NCBI GenBank assembly: GCA_945878795.1
Contig: CAMDWF010000132.1
Coordinates: 1-6,496, forward strand
Reading direction: 5' to 3'
Length of the DNA: 6,496 nucleotides
Source: Synechococcus sp. UW140
GTDB lineage: Bacteria; Cyanobacteriota; Cyanobacteriia; PCC-6307; Cyanobiaceae
Shown here: one piece after another, positions 1 through 6,011 of the stretch
Layout: each line of letters starts with the position of its first letter
Numbering within the stretch: position 1 is the first letter of the stretch
Position numbers and translations under genes: made by a program
The notes under the pieces: model-generated
What the model was told of the DNA's origin: nothing
Seen by the model: only the letters and a program-made list of their open reading frames with translations
Database searches by the model: none

Positions 1-228
1 CCTGATGCCCTTCCGCTTACAGACGAGCAGATGAGCTCGATGGTGGCCATTCGCGTGATTCGCGGACGTCCAAAGTTGGCAAATAAAAAGCAGCTGGTTT
101 CAATCCGATATAGTCCTGAAGTTATCAACTATTTCAAGGCCTCCGGAGCTGGCTGGCAAGCCCGTATGGATTCTGTGCTTAAGGACTATGTCGAGGCTCA
201 TTCCACTGGCGATGCCAAGGGGGCCTAA
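1..228 (+). CDS. brnA: BrnA-family antitoxin, 5' end outside window
   Basis: This reading frame is open from base 1 and stops at TAA 226-228, so the window holds the last 75 residues and the true start lies to the left; the internal ATG at 31 is unlikely to be the start. The sequence matches the C-terminal part of BrnA antitoxins: an acidic 'PLTDEQ' stretch, then 'RGRPK', then a ribbon-helix-helix-like segment with the characteristic 'FKASGAGWQARMDSVLKDYV'. In known systems BrnA is a DNA-binding antitoxin that neutralises the BrnT ribonuclease and represses the brnTA operon; brnT normally lies just upstream, which here would be outside the window. The stop codon sits inside the attC site that follows, so this gene appears to be an integron cassette gene. 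Toxin-antitoxin cassettes are common in chromosomal integrons, where they are thought to stabilise the array. The family call is firm; whether the partner toxin is present cannot be seen. Confidence 0.85.
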   Translation, partial: PDALPLTDEQMSSMVAIRVIRGRPKLANKKQLVSIRYSPEVINYFKASGAGWQARMDSVLKDYVEAHSTGDAKGA

Positions 229-307
229 CATCATCTGCACCCGACCCGGCGCAATGGTTTCGGCTCGCCCAAGAGCTGCTTCGGCCAGGTGATGGCCAGC
301 GTTAGGC
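223..307 (+). other. attC cassette recombination site
   Basis: An 85-base imperfect inverted repeat bounded by GCCTAAC (223-229, fits R'' consensus RYYYAAC) and GTTAGGC (301-307, fits R' consensus GTTRRRY). The two are perfect reverse complements. Inside them, CACCCGACC (238-246) pairs with GGCCAGGTG (283-291) at 7 of 9 positions, giving L'' and L' boxes. The unpaired spacers are 8 and 9 bases, somewhat longer than usual. The centre (247-282) contains a small GCTC/GAGC hairpin (263-266 with 273-276), suitable as the variable terminal structure. The site lies between the stop codon of the BrnA gene and the next start codon, exactly where a cassette attC belongs. Integron integrase would cleave between G and TT at 301/302. 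The orientation puts intI/attI to the left. Confidence 0.85.
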
Positions 308-318
308 CATGTTATGCA

Positions 319-876
319 ATGACCAGAAGATATATAGTCGCGCTCTTTCAGCGCTTAATCAAAAAGGCTCAGAAACAAATCGGCATTGTGAGTTTCAAGA
401 TCGCTCAAGACGAGAATGGCATGGTGTCAATGGGTGATCTAATGAGACAACCTCGGAGGTTTGAAATTTATTTTACAGACAACTACAAGTTCAATGATAA
501 TCAAGCCCATGGTTTTCACATAGTTATCTCTGCCACCGAGTACATGCTTATCGAGTACTCTTCTGATCCTCGTGAGGGCATCCAGACAAGATCATTTCTA
601 ACACCAGCCGACGTTAGCCGTCATTGCGCTTTAGCTCAACTAACTGTGGCTGCAAATATATCGTTGTCGCGTGATAAGGAATACAAGTCACTAGACCCAA
701 AGAAATCATATGAGCAGCTAATGCGACAAATTGTACTAGTTCAAGAGCATAGGCAGATGCTTACTGAAAGACTTGACCACTTTCTAAGATCAAAAGAAGC
801 CAGGTTGATCAGTTGGCTCATCAAAACACTGCCCAAGGGCAACCTATCCCCGCAGTCAAGCGGGACGCCGCGCTGA
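319..876 (+). CDS. Hypothetical integron cassette protein, function unknown
   Basis: A 185-residue protein that I do not recognise. I chose ATG 319 because it lies 11 bases after the attC core, typical of cassette genes; an in-frame ATG at 289 lies inside the attC and is less likely. No signal peptide or strong membrane segment is visible. Residues about 40-110 alternate short hydrophobic strands ('RFEIYFTDNYKF', 'GFHIVISATEYMLIEYSSD'), suggesting an alpha/beta or beta-rich domain. Residues about 120-175 look helical and charged ('YEQLMRQIVLVQEHRQMLTERLDHFLRS'), possibly coiled coil. I see no catalytic motif. The last dozen codons (NLSPQSSGTPR) are read from the attC-like sequence downstream, so the C-terminus is probably recombination-site sequence rather than part of the fold. 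Base composition is strikingly AT-rich (23 G+C of 60 in 421-480), with ATA, AGA and CTA codons absent or rare in the neighbouring core genes, indicating acquisition from elsewhere. Confidence 0.72.
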   Translation: MTRRYIVALFQRLIKKAQKQIGIVSFKIAQDENGMVSMGDLMRQPRRFEIYFTDNYKFNDNQAHGFHIVISATEYMLIEYSSDPREGIQTRSFLTPADVSRHCALAQLTVAANISLSRDKEYKSLDPKKSYEQLMRQIVLVQEHRQMLTERLDHFLRSKEARLISWLIKTLPKGNLSPQSSGTPR

Positions 877-907
877 CGCACGTCGCCCCTTCCTTACAAC
901 GTTCTGC
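837..907 (+). other. Probable degraded attC at the end of the array
   Basis: An attC-like structure follows, and overlaps the end of, the hypothetical cassette gene. GGGCAAC (837-843) can serve as a poor R'' and GTTCTGC (901-907) as the R' position, preceded by the usual AAC. Inside, AAG-C-GGG (858-864) pairs with CCC-CTT (886-891) leaving C861 extrahelical, a hallmark of attC folding; ACG (865-867) pairs with CGT (881-883) and GCG (870-872) with CGC (877-879) around the loop CTGA. The motif GTCAAGCGGGACGCC (855-869) resembles the left arm of many environmental attC sites as I remember them. R' keeps GTT but not RRRY, and the outer R''/R' pair matches at only 5 of 7 positions. As the last cassette's RRRY comes from flanking DNA, this may mark the array/chromosome junction. 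The exact left limit is uncertain. Confidence 0.5.
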
Positions 908-988
908 AGATTCTGCTGGCCTCTCTAGGCTTGCACTGAGTCTCTCTATCAAGAGCGCCTCCACACCGATGACAACGAAGGACTTGTG

Positions 989-994
989 TATAAT
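989..994 (+). promoter_or_regulatory. Isolated TATAAT, possible -10 element
   Basis: A perfect TATAAT in the strip after the cassette array. The hexamer 17 bases upstream (CCGATG, 966-971) is a poor -35, and an ATGACA at 969-974 is only 14 bases away. Transcription from here would run antisense into the end of the helicase gene, with no plus-strand gene to serve. It could be a chance occurrence in AT-rich DNA. Confidence 0.2.
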
Positions 995-1035
995 ACATTG
1001 TCAGACGACTGTCGATTAATATCGGATAAAACATA

Positions 1036-1046
1036 GTGCATGGCAC
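1036..1046 (-). terminator. Weak candidate terminator of the helicase gene
   Basis: On the minus strand, 8 bases after the helicase TAG, GTGC-CAT-GCAC forms a 4-bp hairpin followed by TATGTTTTAT. The stem is short and the T-run interrupted, so it would be a poor rho-independent terminator; position is the main argument for it. Confidence 0.25.
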
Positions 1047-1054
1047 AATCCCAC

Positions 1055-4000
1055 CTACCCCCCCTCATCCAAAGTAACCAAATCCCGCAGTTGCTTGACA
1101 TCAAAGCCGCCCAGCCATTCTTCGCCCGAGCCCACAATCTCTTCGGCCAGCACTGATTTTTCGCGGATCATGATGTCGATTTTTTCTTCGACGGAGCCGC
1201 TGGTGATGAACTTGTGCACCATCACCCGCTTCTGCTGGCCGATGCGGTAGGCCCGGTCGGTCGCCTGGTTTTCGACGGCCGGATTCCACCAGCGGTCGAT
1301 GTGGAACACATGGCTGGCCCGGGTGAGGTTGAGGCCCACCCCACCGGCCTTCAGCGACAGCAAAAACAGCTGGGGGCCGCGGGGATCATCCTGGAAGCGA
1401 TCGACCATCGCCTGGCGTTCGCTCTTGCTGGTGCTGCCATACAAAAACGGCACCTCCTGGCGCCAGCGACGCTCCAGATACACCTTGAGCAGCTGGCCCC
1501 ATTCGGCGAATTGGGTGAACAGCAGGGCCCGATCGCCCGCCGCCATCACCTCCTCCAGGATTTCCTCCAGCCGCTGCACCTTGGCGCTGCGGGCCGCAAA
1601 GCCGCCATCGACACTGCTCGGTGCTTCCTTGAGCGCCAGGGCGGGATGGTTGCAGATTTGTTTGAGCCGTGTCAACAACGCCAGCACCCGGCCGTGGCGT
1701 TGACCCAACGGCGCCCTGGCGATCGCATCCAGGCTTTCGTCCACCGTGCGGCGATAGAGCTGCACCTGCTCGGGGGCCAAGCCCACCCATTCGCGCAATT
1801 CCACCTTCTCGGGTAGATCGCTAATGATCGCCTTGTCGGTTTTGAGGCGCCTCAAGATAAACGGACCCACCCGGGCCTTTAAATCGCGCAGCGAGCTCAT
1901 GTCGCCGTAGCTTTCAATCGGCAAGCGATAGCGCTGGCGGAAGAAGGCCTCCTCCCCCAATACATTGGGATTGAGGAAATCCATCAGCGCCCACAGCTCA
2001 CTGACCCGGTTTTCGACCGGGGTGCCGGTGAGGGCAATACGGAAGCGTCCCTGCTTGCCGGGCCGGCCCAAATCCCGGGCGGCCTGGGATTGTTTGGCGG
2101 CGGGATTCTTGATCGCCTGGGCCTCATCCAGCACCACCCCCTGCCAATCCAGCGACTCCAGCAACTCGCTATCCCGTTGCAGCAGCCCATAGGTGGTCAG
2201 CACCAGATCCACCCCCTTGAGCGCCGTTTTCAGCGCCGCCTCATTGCTGGCCCGCCGCGGCCCGTAGTGCTCGCGCACCTCCAGCTCCGGCGTAAAACCA
2301 GCGGCTTCCCGCTTCCAATTGGTCAGCACCGAGGTGGGGGCGACCAGCAGCACCGGCCGCTTCAGCTCTTCCTCGGCTTTGAGGTGCTGCAAAAAGGCCA
2401 GCAGCTGGATCGTCTTGCCCAACCCCATGTCATCGGCCAGGCAGGCCCCCTGGTCGAAGCGATGCAAAAAGGCCAGCCAGCCCAAGCCCCGCTCCTGATA
2501 GGGCCGCAACTGGCCGGCAAAGCCCTCGGGGGCCGGCAGCGGATCGGGGGCCTTCTGCTGGTGGTATTGCTCCAGCACCGCCTGCAGGCGGGGCTTGGGC
2601 GTGAATTGATGCACCGGCAGCCGCATCAAGGTGTCGCCCTCGCTGGCGGTCAGCCGCAGGGCCTCATCCAGGGTCAGCGGTGGATCGGCGGCGCAGAAGC
2701 GCTCGGCATTGCGCAAATCCCCCGGCCGCAACTCGATCCAGGCGCCCTTGTGCAGCACCAGCGGGCTGCGCTTGGCCGACAGCCGCTCCAGATCTTTGAG
2801 GCTGAGGGTGACACCACCGATCATCAACTCCCATTGCCATTCCAAGGTTTCGCCCAATGTGAAGCCCTTGGAACGCTTGGGCAGCTCGGCCACGATCGAC
2901 AGCCCCAGGCGGCTGGCCAAGCCCCCCGACAGGGAATCGGGCAGTACCACCCCCACCCCCACATCCCGCAATTGGCTGGCGGCGGTGCGCACCAACACAA
3001 AGGCCTCAGCAGGGGTCAGCTGCATGCCCTCCGGCGCCGCCCCATCCAGCCCCCGCGTGATCGGCTCAAACACCGTCAGCGCCCGGCCCAGGCCCTCCAG
3101 CAGCAACTCGCCCGGCTGGGGCACCTCCACCTCACCGAGCTGCAGCACGGCGGCGCCGGCCGACCAAACCGCCGCCGCCGGCAGCCGCAGGCTGGGTTCG
3201 GCTTCGGCCTGGAGGCTGAAACGCAAATGCCAGAGATCCTCCCCCTCCGGCGGCGCATCCAGCTCCAGGCAGGCCCGGGCCGGTGCCAGCCGCCCCGCCA
3301 CCGCCTCAAGCCAGTGGTGGGTGGCGATCTGGAGCCGCTCGTTGTCTTCAGCATCCAGCTTGAGCTGGCCATCGCCGCGGCCCAGGGCTTGCTGCCACGC
3401 GCTCAGCAGCGGGTCCAGGCCCTGGGCATCTTTCTGGAATCCGGCCCGCAGCTGGCCATCGAGCAGGGCCTCCAGCAGGCTCGCCACCCGCAGCCGGCCG
3501 CTGCCGGGGCGGCGACAGGCCAAGGCCTCATGCACAATCGCCGAGGTGGCCACCTGGGGTAAGCCCGCCGCCAGCTCCTCCAGCCGCCGCCGGTCGCCCT
3601 CCCGGTTCAGCAACGGCAGCCAGCGGGCCCGGCCCTCCTCCACCTGGGGCAGCCAGCGGCCGCGGGCAATCAGGCTCAAGGCCCAGCGCTGCAGGTGACT
3701 CCACCAGCGCAGATCATCGGACAGGCCCGGATGGACGCCAGACAGGGGCAGGGCGCTGAGCCATTCGCCGGCCGCTCCCGGCTCCAAGGCCAGTCCTTCC
3801 ACCCGCCACGGCCACCACTGCACCTCCTTGGGGATCGGTTCGCCCGCCTGCAGCGGCAGGCCACTCCAGTCCGCCTCGCTTTTGCGCCGGCCGCGGGCCG
3901 CCTGGCTGCGGCTCGGCAGGGTGAGGGTGGCATTGGCGGGCCTGACCGCTTCCGACCAGAGGCCGTTGTCCTCCAGCCAGGTGGCCAGGTCATCCCAATT

Positions 4001-4138
4001 GAGGCTGAGGGGGTGCTCGGGAATCTCGCCCGACTTGGGCTGGGCCGGGGCCGCCACCCGCCAGGTGTCGGCCCATAGCAACAGGCGACCGCCAGCCCCC
4101 TCAGGGGGAAACAGCCAAGTGGCGTGCAGCAGGCTCAT
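1055..4138 (-). CDS. SNF2-family (HepA/RapA-like) DEAD/DEAH-box helicase
   Basis: A complete 1027-residue SNF2-type ATPase with stop TAG at 1057-1055. The N-terminal half (about residues 1-480) matches the bacterial SNF2-associated region seen in cyanobacterial homologues. The motor follows in normal order: 'LRPYQERGLGWL' (545-556), Walker A 'DDMGLGKT' (569-576), motif Ia 'VAPTSVLTNW' (599-608), DEAQ (671-674), motif III 'LTGTPVEN' (703-710), motif IV 'LLFTQF' (872-877), motif V 'LSLKAGGVGLNLTRA' (927-941) and motif VI 'QATDRAYRIGQQ' (958-969). All catalytic motifs are intact, so ATP-driven translocation on double-stranded DNA is expected; the cellular role (for example transcription recycling like RapA, or repair) is not shown by sequence. 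The start MSLLHATWLF agrees with the usual N-terminus of picocyanobacterial homologues as I know them. No Shine-Dalgarno is apparent. It lies 229 bases downstream of the channel gene on the same strand, and its 3' end is intact beside the cassette array. Confidence 0.96.
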   Translation of the reverse strand: MSLLHATWLFPPEGAGGRLLLWADTWRVAAPAQPKSGEIPEHPLSLNWDDLATWLEDNGLWSEAVRPANATLTLPSRSQAARGRRKSEADWSGLPLQAGEPIPKEVQWWPWRVEGLALEPGAAGEWLSALPLSGVHPGLSDDLRWWSHLQRWALSLIARGRWLPQVEEGRARWLPLLNREGDRRRLEELAAGLPQVATSAIVHEALACRRPGSGRLRVASLLEALLDGQLRAGFQKDAQGLDPLLSAWQQALGRGDGQLKLDAEDNERLQIATHHWLEAVAGRLAPARACLELDAPPEGEDLWHLRFSLQAEAEPSLRLPAAAVWSAGAAVLQLGEVEVPQPGELLLEGLGRALTVFEPITRGLDGAAPEGMQLTPAEAFVLVRTAASQLRDVGVGVVLPDSLSGGLASRLGLSIVAELPKRSKGFTLGETLEWQWELMIGGVTLSLKDLERLSAKRSPLVLHKGAWIELRPGDLRNAERFCAADPPLTLDEALRLTASEGDTLMRLPVHQFTPKPRLQAVLEQYHQQKAPDPLPAPEGFAGQLRPYQERGLGWLAFLHRFDQGACLADDMGLGKTIQLLAFLQHLKAEEELKRPVLLVAPTSVLTNWKREAAGFTPELEVREHYGPRRASNEAALKTALKGVDLVLTTYGLLQRDSELLESLDWQGVVLDEAQAIKNPAAKQSQAARDLGRPGKQGRFRIALTGTPVENRVSELWALMDFLNPNVLGEEAFFRQRYRLPIESYGDMSSLRDLKARVGPFILRRLKTDKAIISDLPEKVELREWVGLAPEQVQLYRRTVDESLDAIARAPLGQRHGRVLALLTRLKQICNHPALALKEAPSSVDGGFAARSAKVQRLEEILEEVMAAGDRALLFTQFAEWGQLLKVYLERRWRQEVPFLYGSTSKSERQAMVDRFQDDPRGPQLFLLSLKAGGVGLNLTRASHVFHIDRWWNPAVENQATDRAYRIGQQKRVMVHKFITSGSVEEKIDIMIREKSVLAEEIVGSGEEWLGGFDVKQLRDLVTLDEGG

Positions 4139-4160
4139 GGCCGCGGGGGCGCCGGAATCC

Positions 4161-4197
4161 GGTGGATGCGAACCCAGCGGGACTGGATTCGCGCACC
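4161..4197 (-). promoter_or_regulatory. Stem-loop in the helicase leader
   Basis: In the minus-strand transcript GCGAAUCCAG (4192-4183) pairs with CUGGGUUCGC (4177-4168) over all ten positions, including one U-G wobble, around the loop UCCCG. The stem resumes after small bulges with GGUG (4197-4194) against CACC (4164-4161). It ends 22 bases before the helicase ATG. No T-tract follows, so it is a poor intrinsic terminator; it could be an mRNA structure at the 5' end of the helicase message or a processing site between channel and helicase. The pairing is clear; the role is inference. Confidence 0.4.
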
Positions 4198-4224
4198 ATC
4201 ATCGGTTAATGGGTTCCAGGGGTT

Positions 4225-4265
4225 CTGCTTCGCACACAAATCAGGGGTATTCAAGGGCGAAGCAG
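4225..4265. repeat. 9-bp inverted repeat with 23-base loop
   Basis: CTGCTTCGC (4225-4233) is the exact reverse complement of GCGAAGCAG (4257-4265). The 23-base centre has no obvious further pairing. It could form a hairpin in RNA or be a dyad for a DNA-binding protein; neither is shown. Confidence 0.4.
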
Positions 4266-4367
4266 GGGCAGCCCCGGCACCTAAAGCCGCAGCAGCGGAT
4301 CGGGGGGCAGGGCGGCGGCACGTTCTGGCGCTGATCATGATGCCTCGCCCCCGGGATTCGGGTCGGA

Positions 4368-5843
4368 TCAGTTGCGCAGGTTCATCAGCAGCAGCCGCAT
4401 CGTCGCCAGCAGATCGGGCCGCGATTCCCTCTGGCTGCCGGTGCCGATCGCCTTGAGCCCATCAAGTCGCTGTCCCACCTGCTCCGCCAGCTTGTCCAGC
4501 AGGCTGGGATTGCTGGCGATCAGCTTGCTCATGCAGTCCCGGTCCACCTGCAGCAGGTCACATTCCTGCAGGGCCCGCACCGTGGCGCTGCGGGGAGCGT
4601 CGAGGAAGAGGGTCATCTCCCCGAACACCTCGCCCGCATCCAGCTCGAGCACCGACACTTCCGTGCCATCCCCGCGTTGCTTGACGATGACAACCCTTCC
4701 TTCAACCAACAGGAACAGGGAGTTACCCCCATCCCCCTCGCGCACGATCGATTCACCGGCACCGAAGCGGACCCGGCTGCTTGAGGCGATCAGTTGGCCC
4801 TGTTGCTCGGCGGTGAGCACATTGAATATCGGGTTGCGGCTGAGCCAGGCCAGCGCCGTGGCCTGGAACGCCTTGCGCTCCAGCTCCGGGTCCGCAGGCG
4901 GCGGGGCGATCCGCAAATCACGTATCGGCCACGGAATTGTCCAGCCGTTACGTTGAGCAAGATACCAAATCTGCTCGAGCAGTTCACTGCGAAGGGCGAC
5001 AGGCCACGGATCAACTCCCATGGGGTGCCACATCTGCAGTTCGTAGATGATGGCGCTGTCACCAAACTCCTTGAGCTGCACGACCGGCTCGGGATCACTG
5101 AGAACAAGCGGGTGATTGTCCAGCAGCGTCAGCAGCATGGCCCGCACCTGACCGGGCGGAATTGAATATTCGAAACCGACCTGAATGCAGTTGTTCTTGT
5201 AGCCATAGGCCGCATGGTTTACGACCACCTCATCGGTGACCTTGCTGTTCGGGATCAACAGCCTTGTGCCCGCGAATGTGCGCAGGGTGGTGTCCCGCCA
5301 GCTCACACTTTCCACCAAGCCCTGGTTGCCGTCCAGATCCACCAGATCGCCGATCGCAAAGTGGGTCCCCAGTTGCAGCTCCACCCCGGCGATCAGGTCC
5401 CTCAGCAGCCCCTGGGAGGCAAAACCGACCACGGCGGTGAGCACGGCAGAGGTGGTGAGCAGCCCGAGCAGCTCGATCTTCAGGATCTGGCGCACCAGCA
5501 CCACGGCAATCAGGCCGCCAAAGCCCGCCATCAACAGCTGCAGCAGCAGCTTCGGGGGCCGTCGCCACCAGCCCAGACTGCTTGGGATCTCCAGGCCCAC
5601 CCAGAGCGCCAGCCGCACGGCGGTGAGGCACAGCAGCAGCAGCACCGCCAGATCCAGCCAGCGATGGGCCATGGGTTCCACCAGCGCTCGCGTCTCGGCG
5701 CCGATCACCACCCAGCTGGCCAGGGCGACCAGCACAAGACGGGCGGGGGGGAGGACCAGGCGCCGCCGTCGGCAGATCTCGGCCACGGCCACGAGGGCGA
5801 CGGTTGCCAGCAGGGCAACCCCAATGCGATGCAGCAGATCCAT
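4368..5843 (-). CDS. MscS-family channel with cyclic-nucleotide-binding domain (bCNG type)
   Basis: A 491-residue inner-membrane protein. Hydrophobic helices lie at about 5-21, 34-49, 62-83 and 98-118, followed by the pore-lining MscS helix at about 124-158 with 'VVGFASQGLLRDLIAGVELQL'. The MscS beta domain follows ('GDLVDLDGNQGLVESVSWRDTTLRTFAGTRLLIPNSKV', split here by function: 'GDLVDLDGNQG' 165-175 and 'TRLLIPNSKV' 193-202). A C-terminal cyclic-nucleotide-binding domain spans about 339-445, with the phosphate-binding cassette 'FGEMTLFLDAPRSATV' (407-422): E409 and R418, which contact ribose and cyclic phosphate in this family, are both kept. This architecture defines the bacterial cyclic-nucleotide-gated channels, of which a Synechocystis member has been reported as cAMP-gated. 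I infer a cAMP- or cGMP-responsive channel, perhaps with little tension gating. The start ATG is at 5843-5841 with no Shine-Dalgarno visible. It is divergent from alaS and lies upstream of the helicase. Confidence 0.94.
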   Translation of the reverse strand: MDLLHRIGVALLATVALVAVAEICRRRRLVLPPARLVLVALASWVVIGAETRALVEPMAHRWLDLAVLLLLCLTAVRLALWVGLEIPSSLGWWRRPPKLLLQLLMAGFGGLIAVVLVRQILKIELLGLLTTSAVLTAVVGFASQGLLRDLIAGVELQLGTHFAIGDLVDLDGNQGLVESVSWRDTTLRTFAGTRLLIPNSKVTDEVVVNHAAYGYKNNCIQVGFEYSIPPGQVRAMLLTLLDNHPLVLSDPEPVVQLKEFGDSAIIYELQMWHPMGVDPWPVALRSELLEQIWYLAQRNGWTIPWPIRDLRIAPPPADPELERKAFQATALAWLSRNPIFNVLTAEQQGQLIASSSRVRFGAGESIVREGDGGNSLFLLVEGRVVIVKQRGDGTEVSVLELDAGEVFGEMTLFLDAPRSATVRALQECDLLQVDRDCMSKLIASNPSLLDKLAEQVGQRLDGLKAIGTGSQRESRPDLLATMRLLLMNLRN

Positions 5844-6011
5844 CTGTGATTAGCGGATGGTGGGTCCCCATCCTCCCTGGAACCAGCCCGCCGGTGGGGT
5901 GAAATGACACCTGAATGGATTTGATCCTTCTCGGGGTGCGATGGCGAGGGTCCCTGGCGGTGCCGCCCCCGGTGGGAACATGGGCCTTACGCCCGGACCC
6001 CTGCCGCCGCC
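5844..6011. promoter_or_regulatory. Divergent promoter region, channel gene / alaS
   Basis: 168 bases separate the two divergent start codons, so promoters for both should lie here. I cannot identify a convincing -10/-35 pair in either direction, nor a Shine-Dalgarno before either ATG. GGATGG (5855-5860) and CCATCC (5868-5873) form a 6-bp hairpin with a 7-base loop 12 bases upstream of the channel start, within its presumed leader. No T-box or other riboswitch pattern is visible for alaS. Confidence 0.45.

Larger units (their letters stand above)
908..1054. other. Non-coding strip between cassette array and helicase gene
   Basis: About 147 bases with no convincing gene. Composition is intermediate between the AT-rich cassette and the GC-rich helicase. 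The cassette gene (plus strand) and helicase gene (minus strand) converge here. It contains a TATAAT hexamer at 989-994, a small CGAT/ATCG inverted repeat (1012-1023) and a short hairpin at 1036-1046. I see no tRNA, no attC core and no strong terminator. Confidence 0.6.
4139..4367 (-). other. Intergenic gap with inverted repeats upstream of the helicase
   Basis: 229 bases between the channel stop and the helicase start, both on the minus strand. It holds a stable hairpin (4161-4197), a 9-bp inverted repeat with a 23-base loop (4225-4265) and a short palindrome CCGGAATCCGG (4152-4162). A minus-strand frame from 4338 to 4135 (67 codons) crosses it but has no recognisable product and low-complexity Ala/Pro/Arg content. 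I see no clear -10/-35 and no T-tract terminator. Confidence 0.6.

Noticed and set aside
289..318. Earlier start (ATG 289) for the cassette gene
   Set aside because: It would place ten codons inside the attC; ATG 319 just after the core site fits normal cassette structure.
813..1019. Plus-strand 68-codon frame overlapping the end of the cassette gene
   Set aside because: It reads through the attC-like site in another frame and continues into non-coding DNA; best seen as a false translation of the recombination site.
2090..3562. A 490-codon plus-strand open frame opposite the helicase gene
   Set aside because: Its translation is Gln/Arg/Pro-rich low complexity typical of the complement of a GC-rich gene, with no recognisable domain; the minus-strand helicase explains the sequence fully.
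4164..4192. Minus-strand GGGTTCGCATCC, reminiscent of a tRNA T-loop
   Set aside because: The flanking bases do not form a 5-bp T-stem and no anticodon or acceptor arm can be built around it.
4135..4338. Minus-strand 67-codon frame filling the gap before the helicase
   Set aside because: Ala/Pro/Arg-rich, overlaps the helicase start, no ribosome-binding site and no family resemblance; the gap looks structural rather than coding.
5214..5853. Two plus-strand open frames of about 205-210 codons opposite the channel gene
   Set aside because: Compositional shadows (His/Gln-rich and Ser/Arg-rich) of a well-supported minus-strand channel gene.
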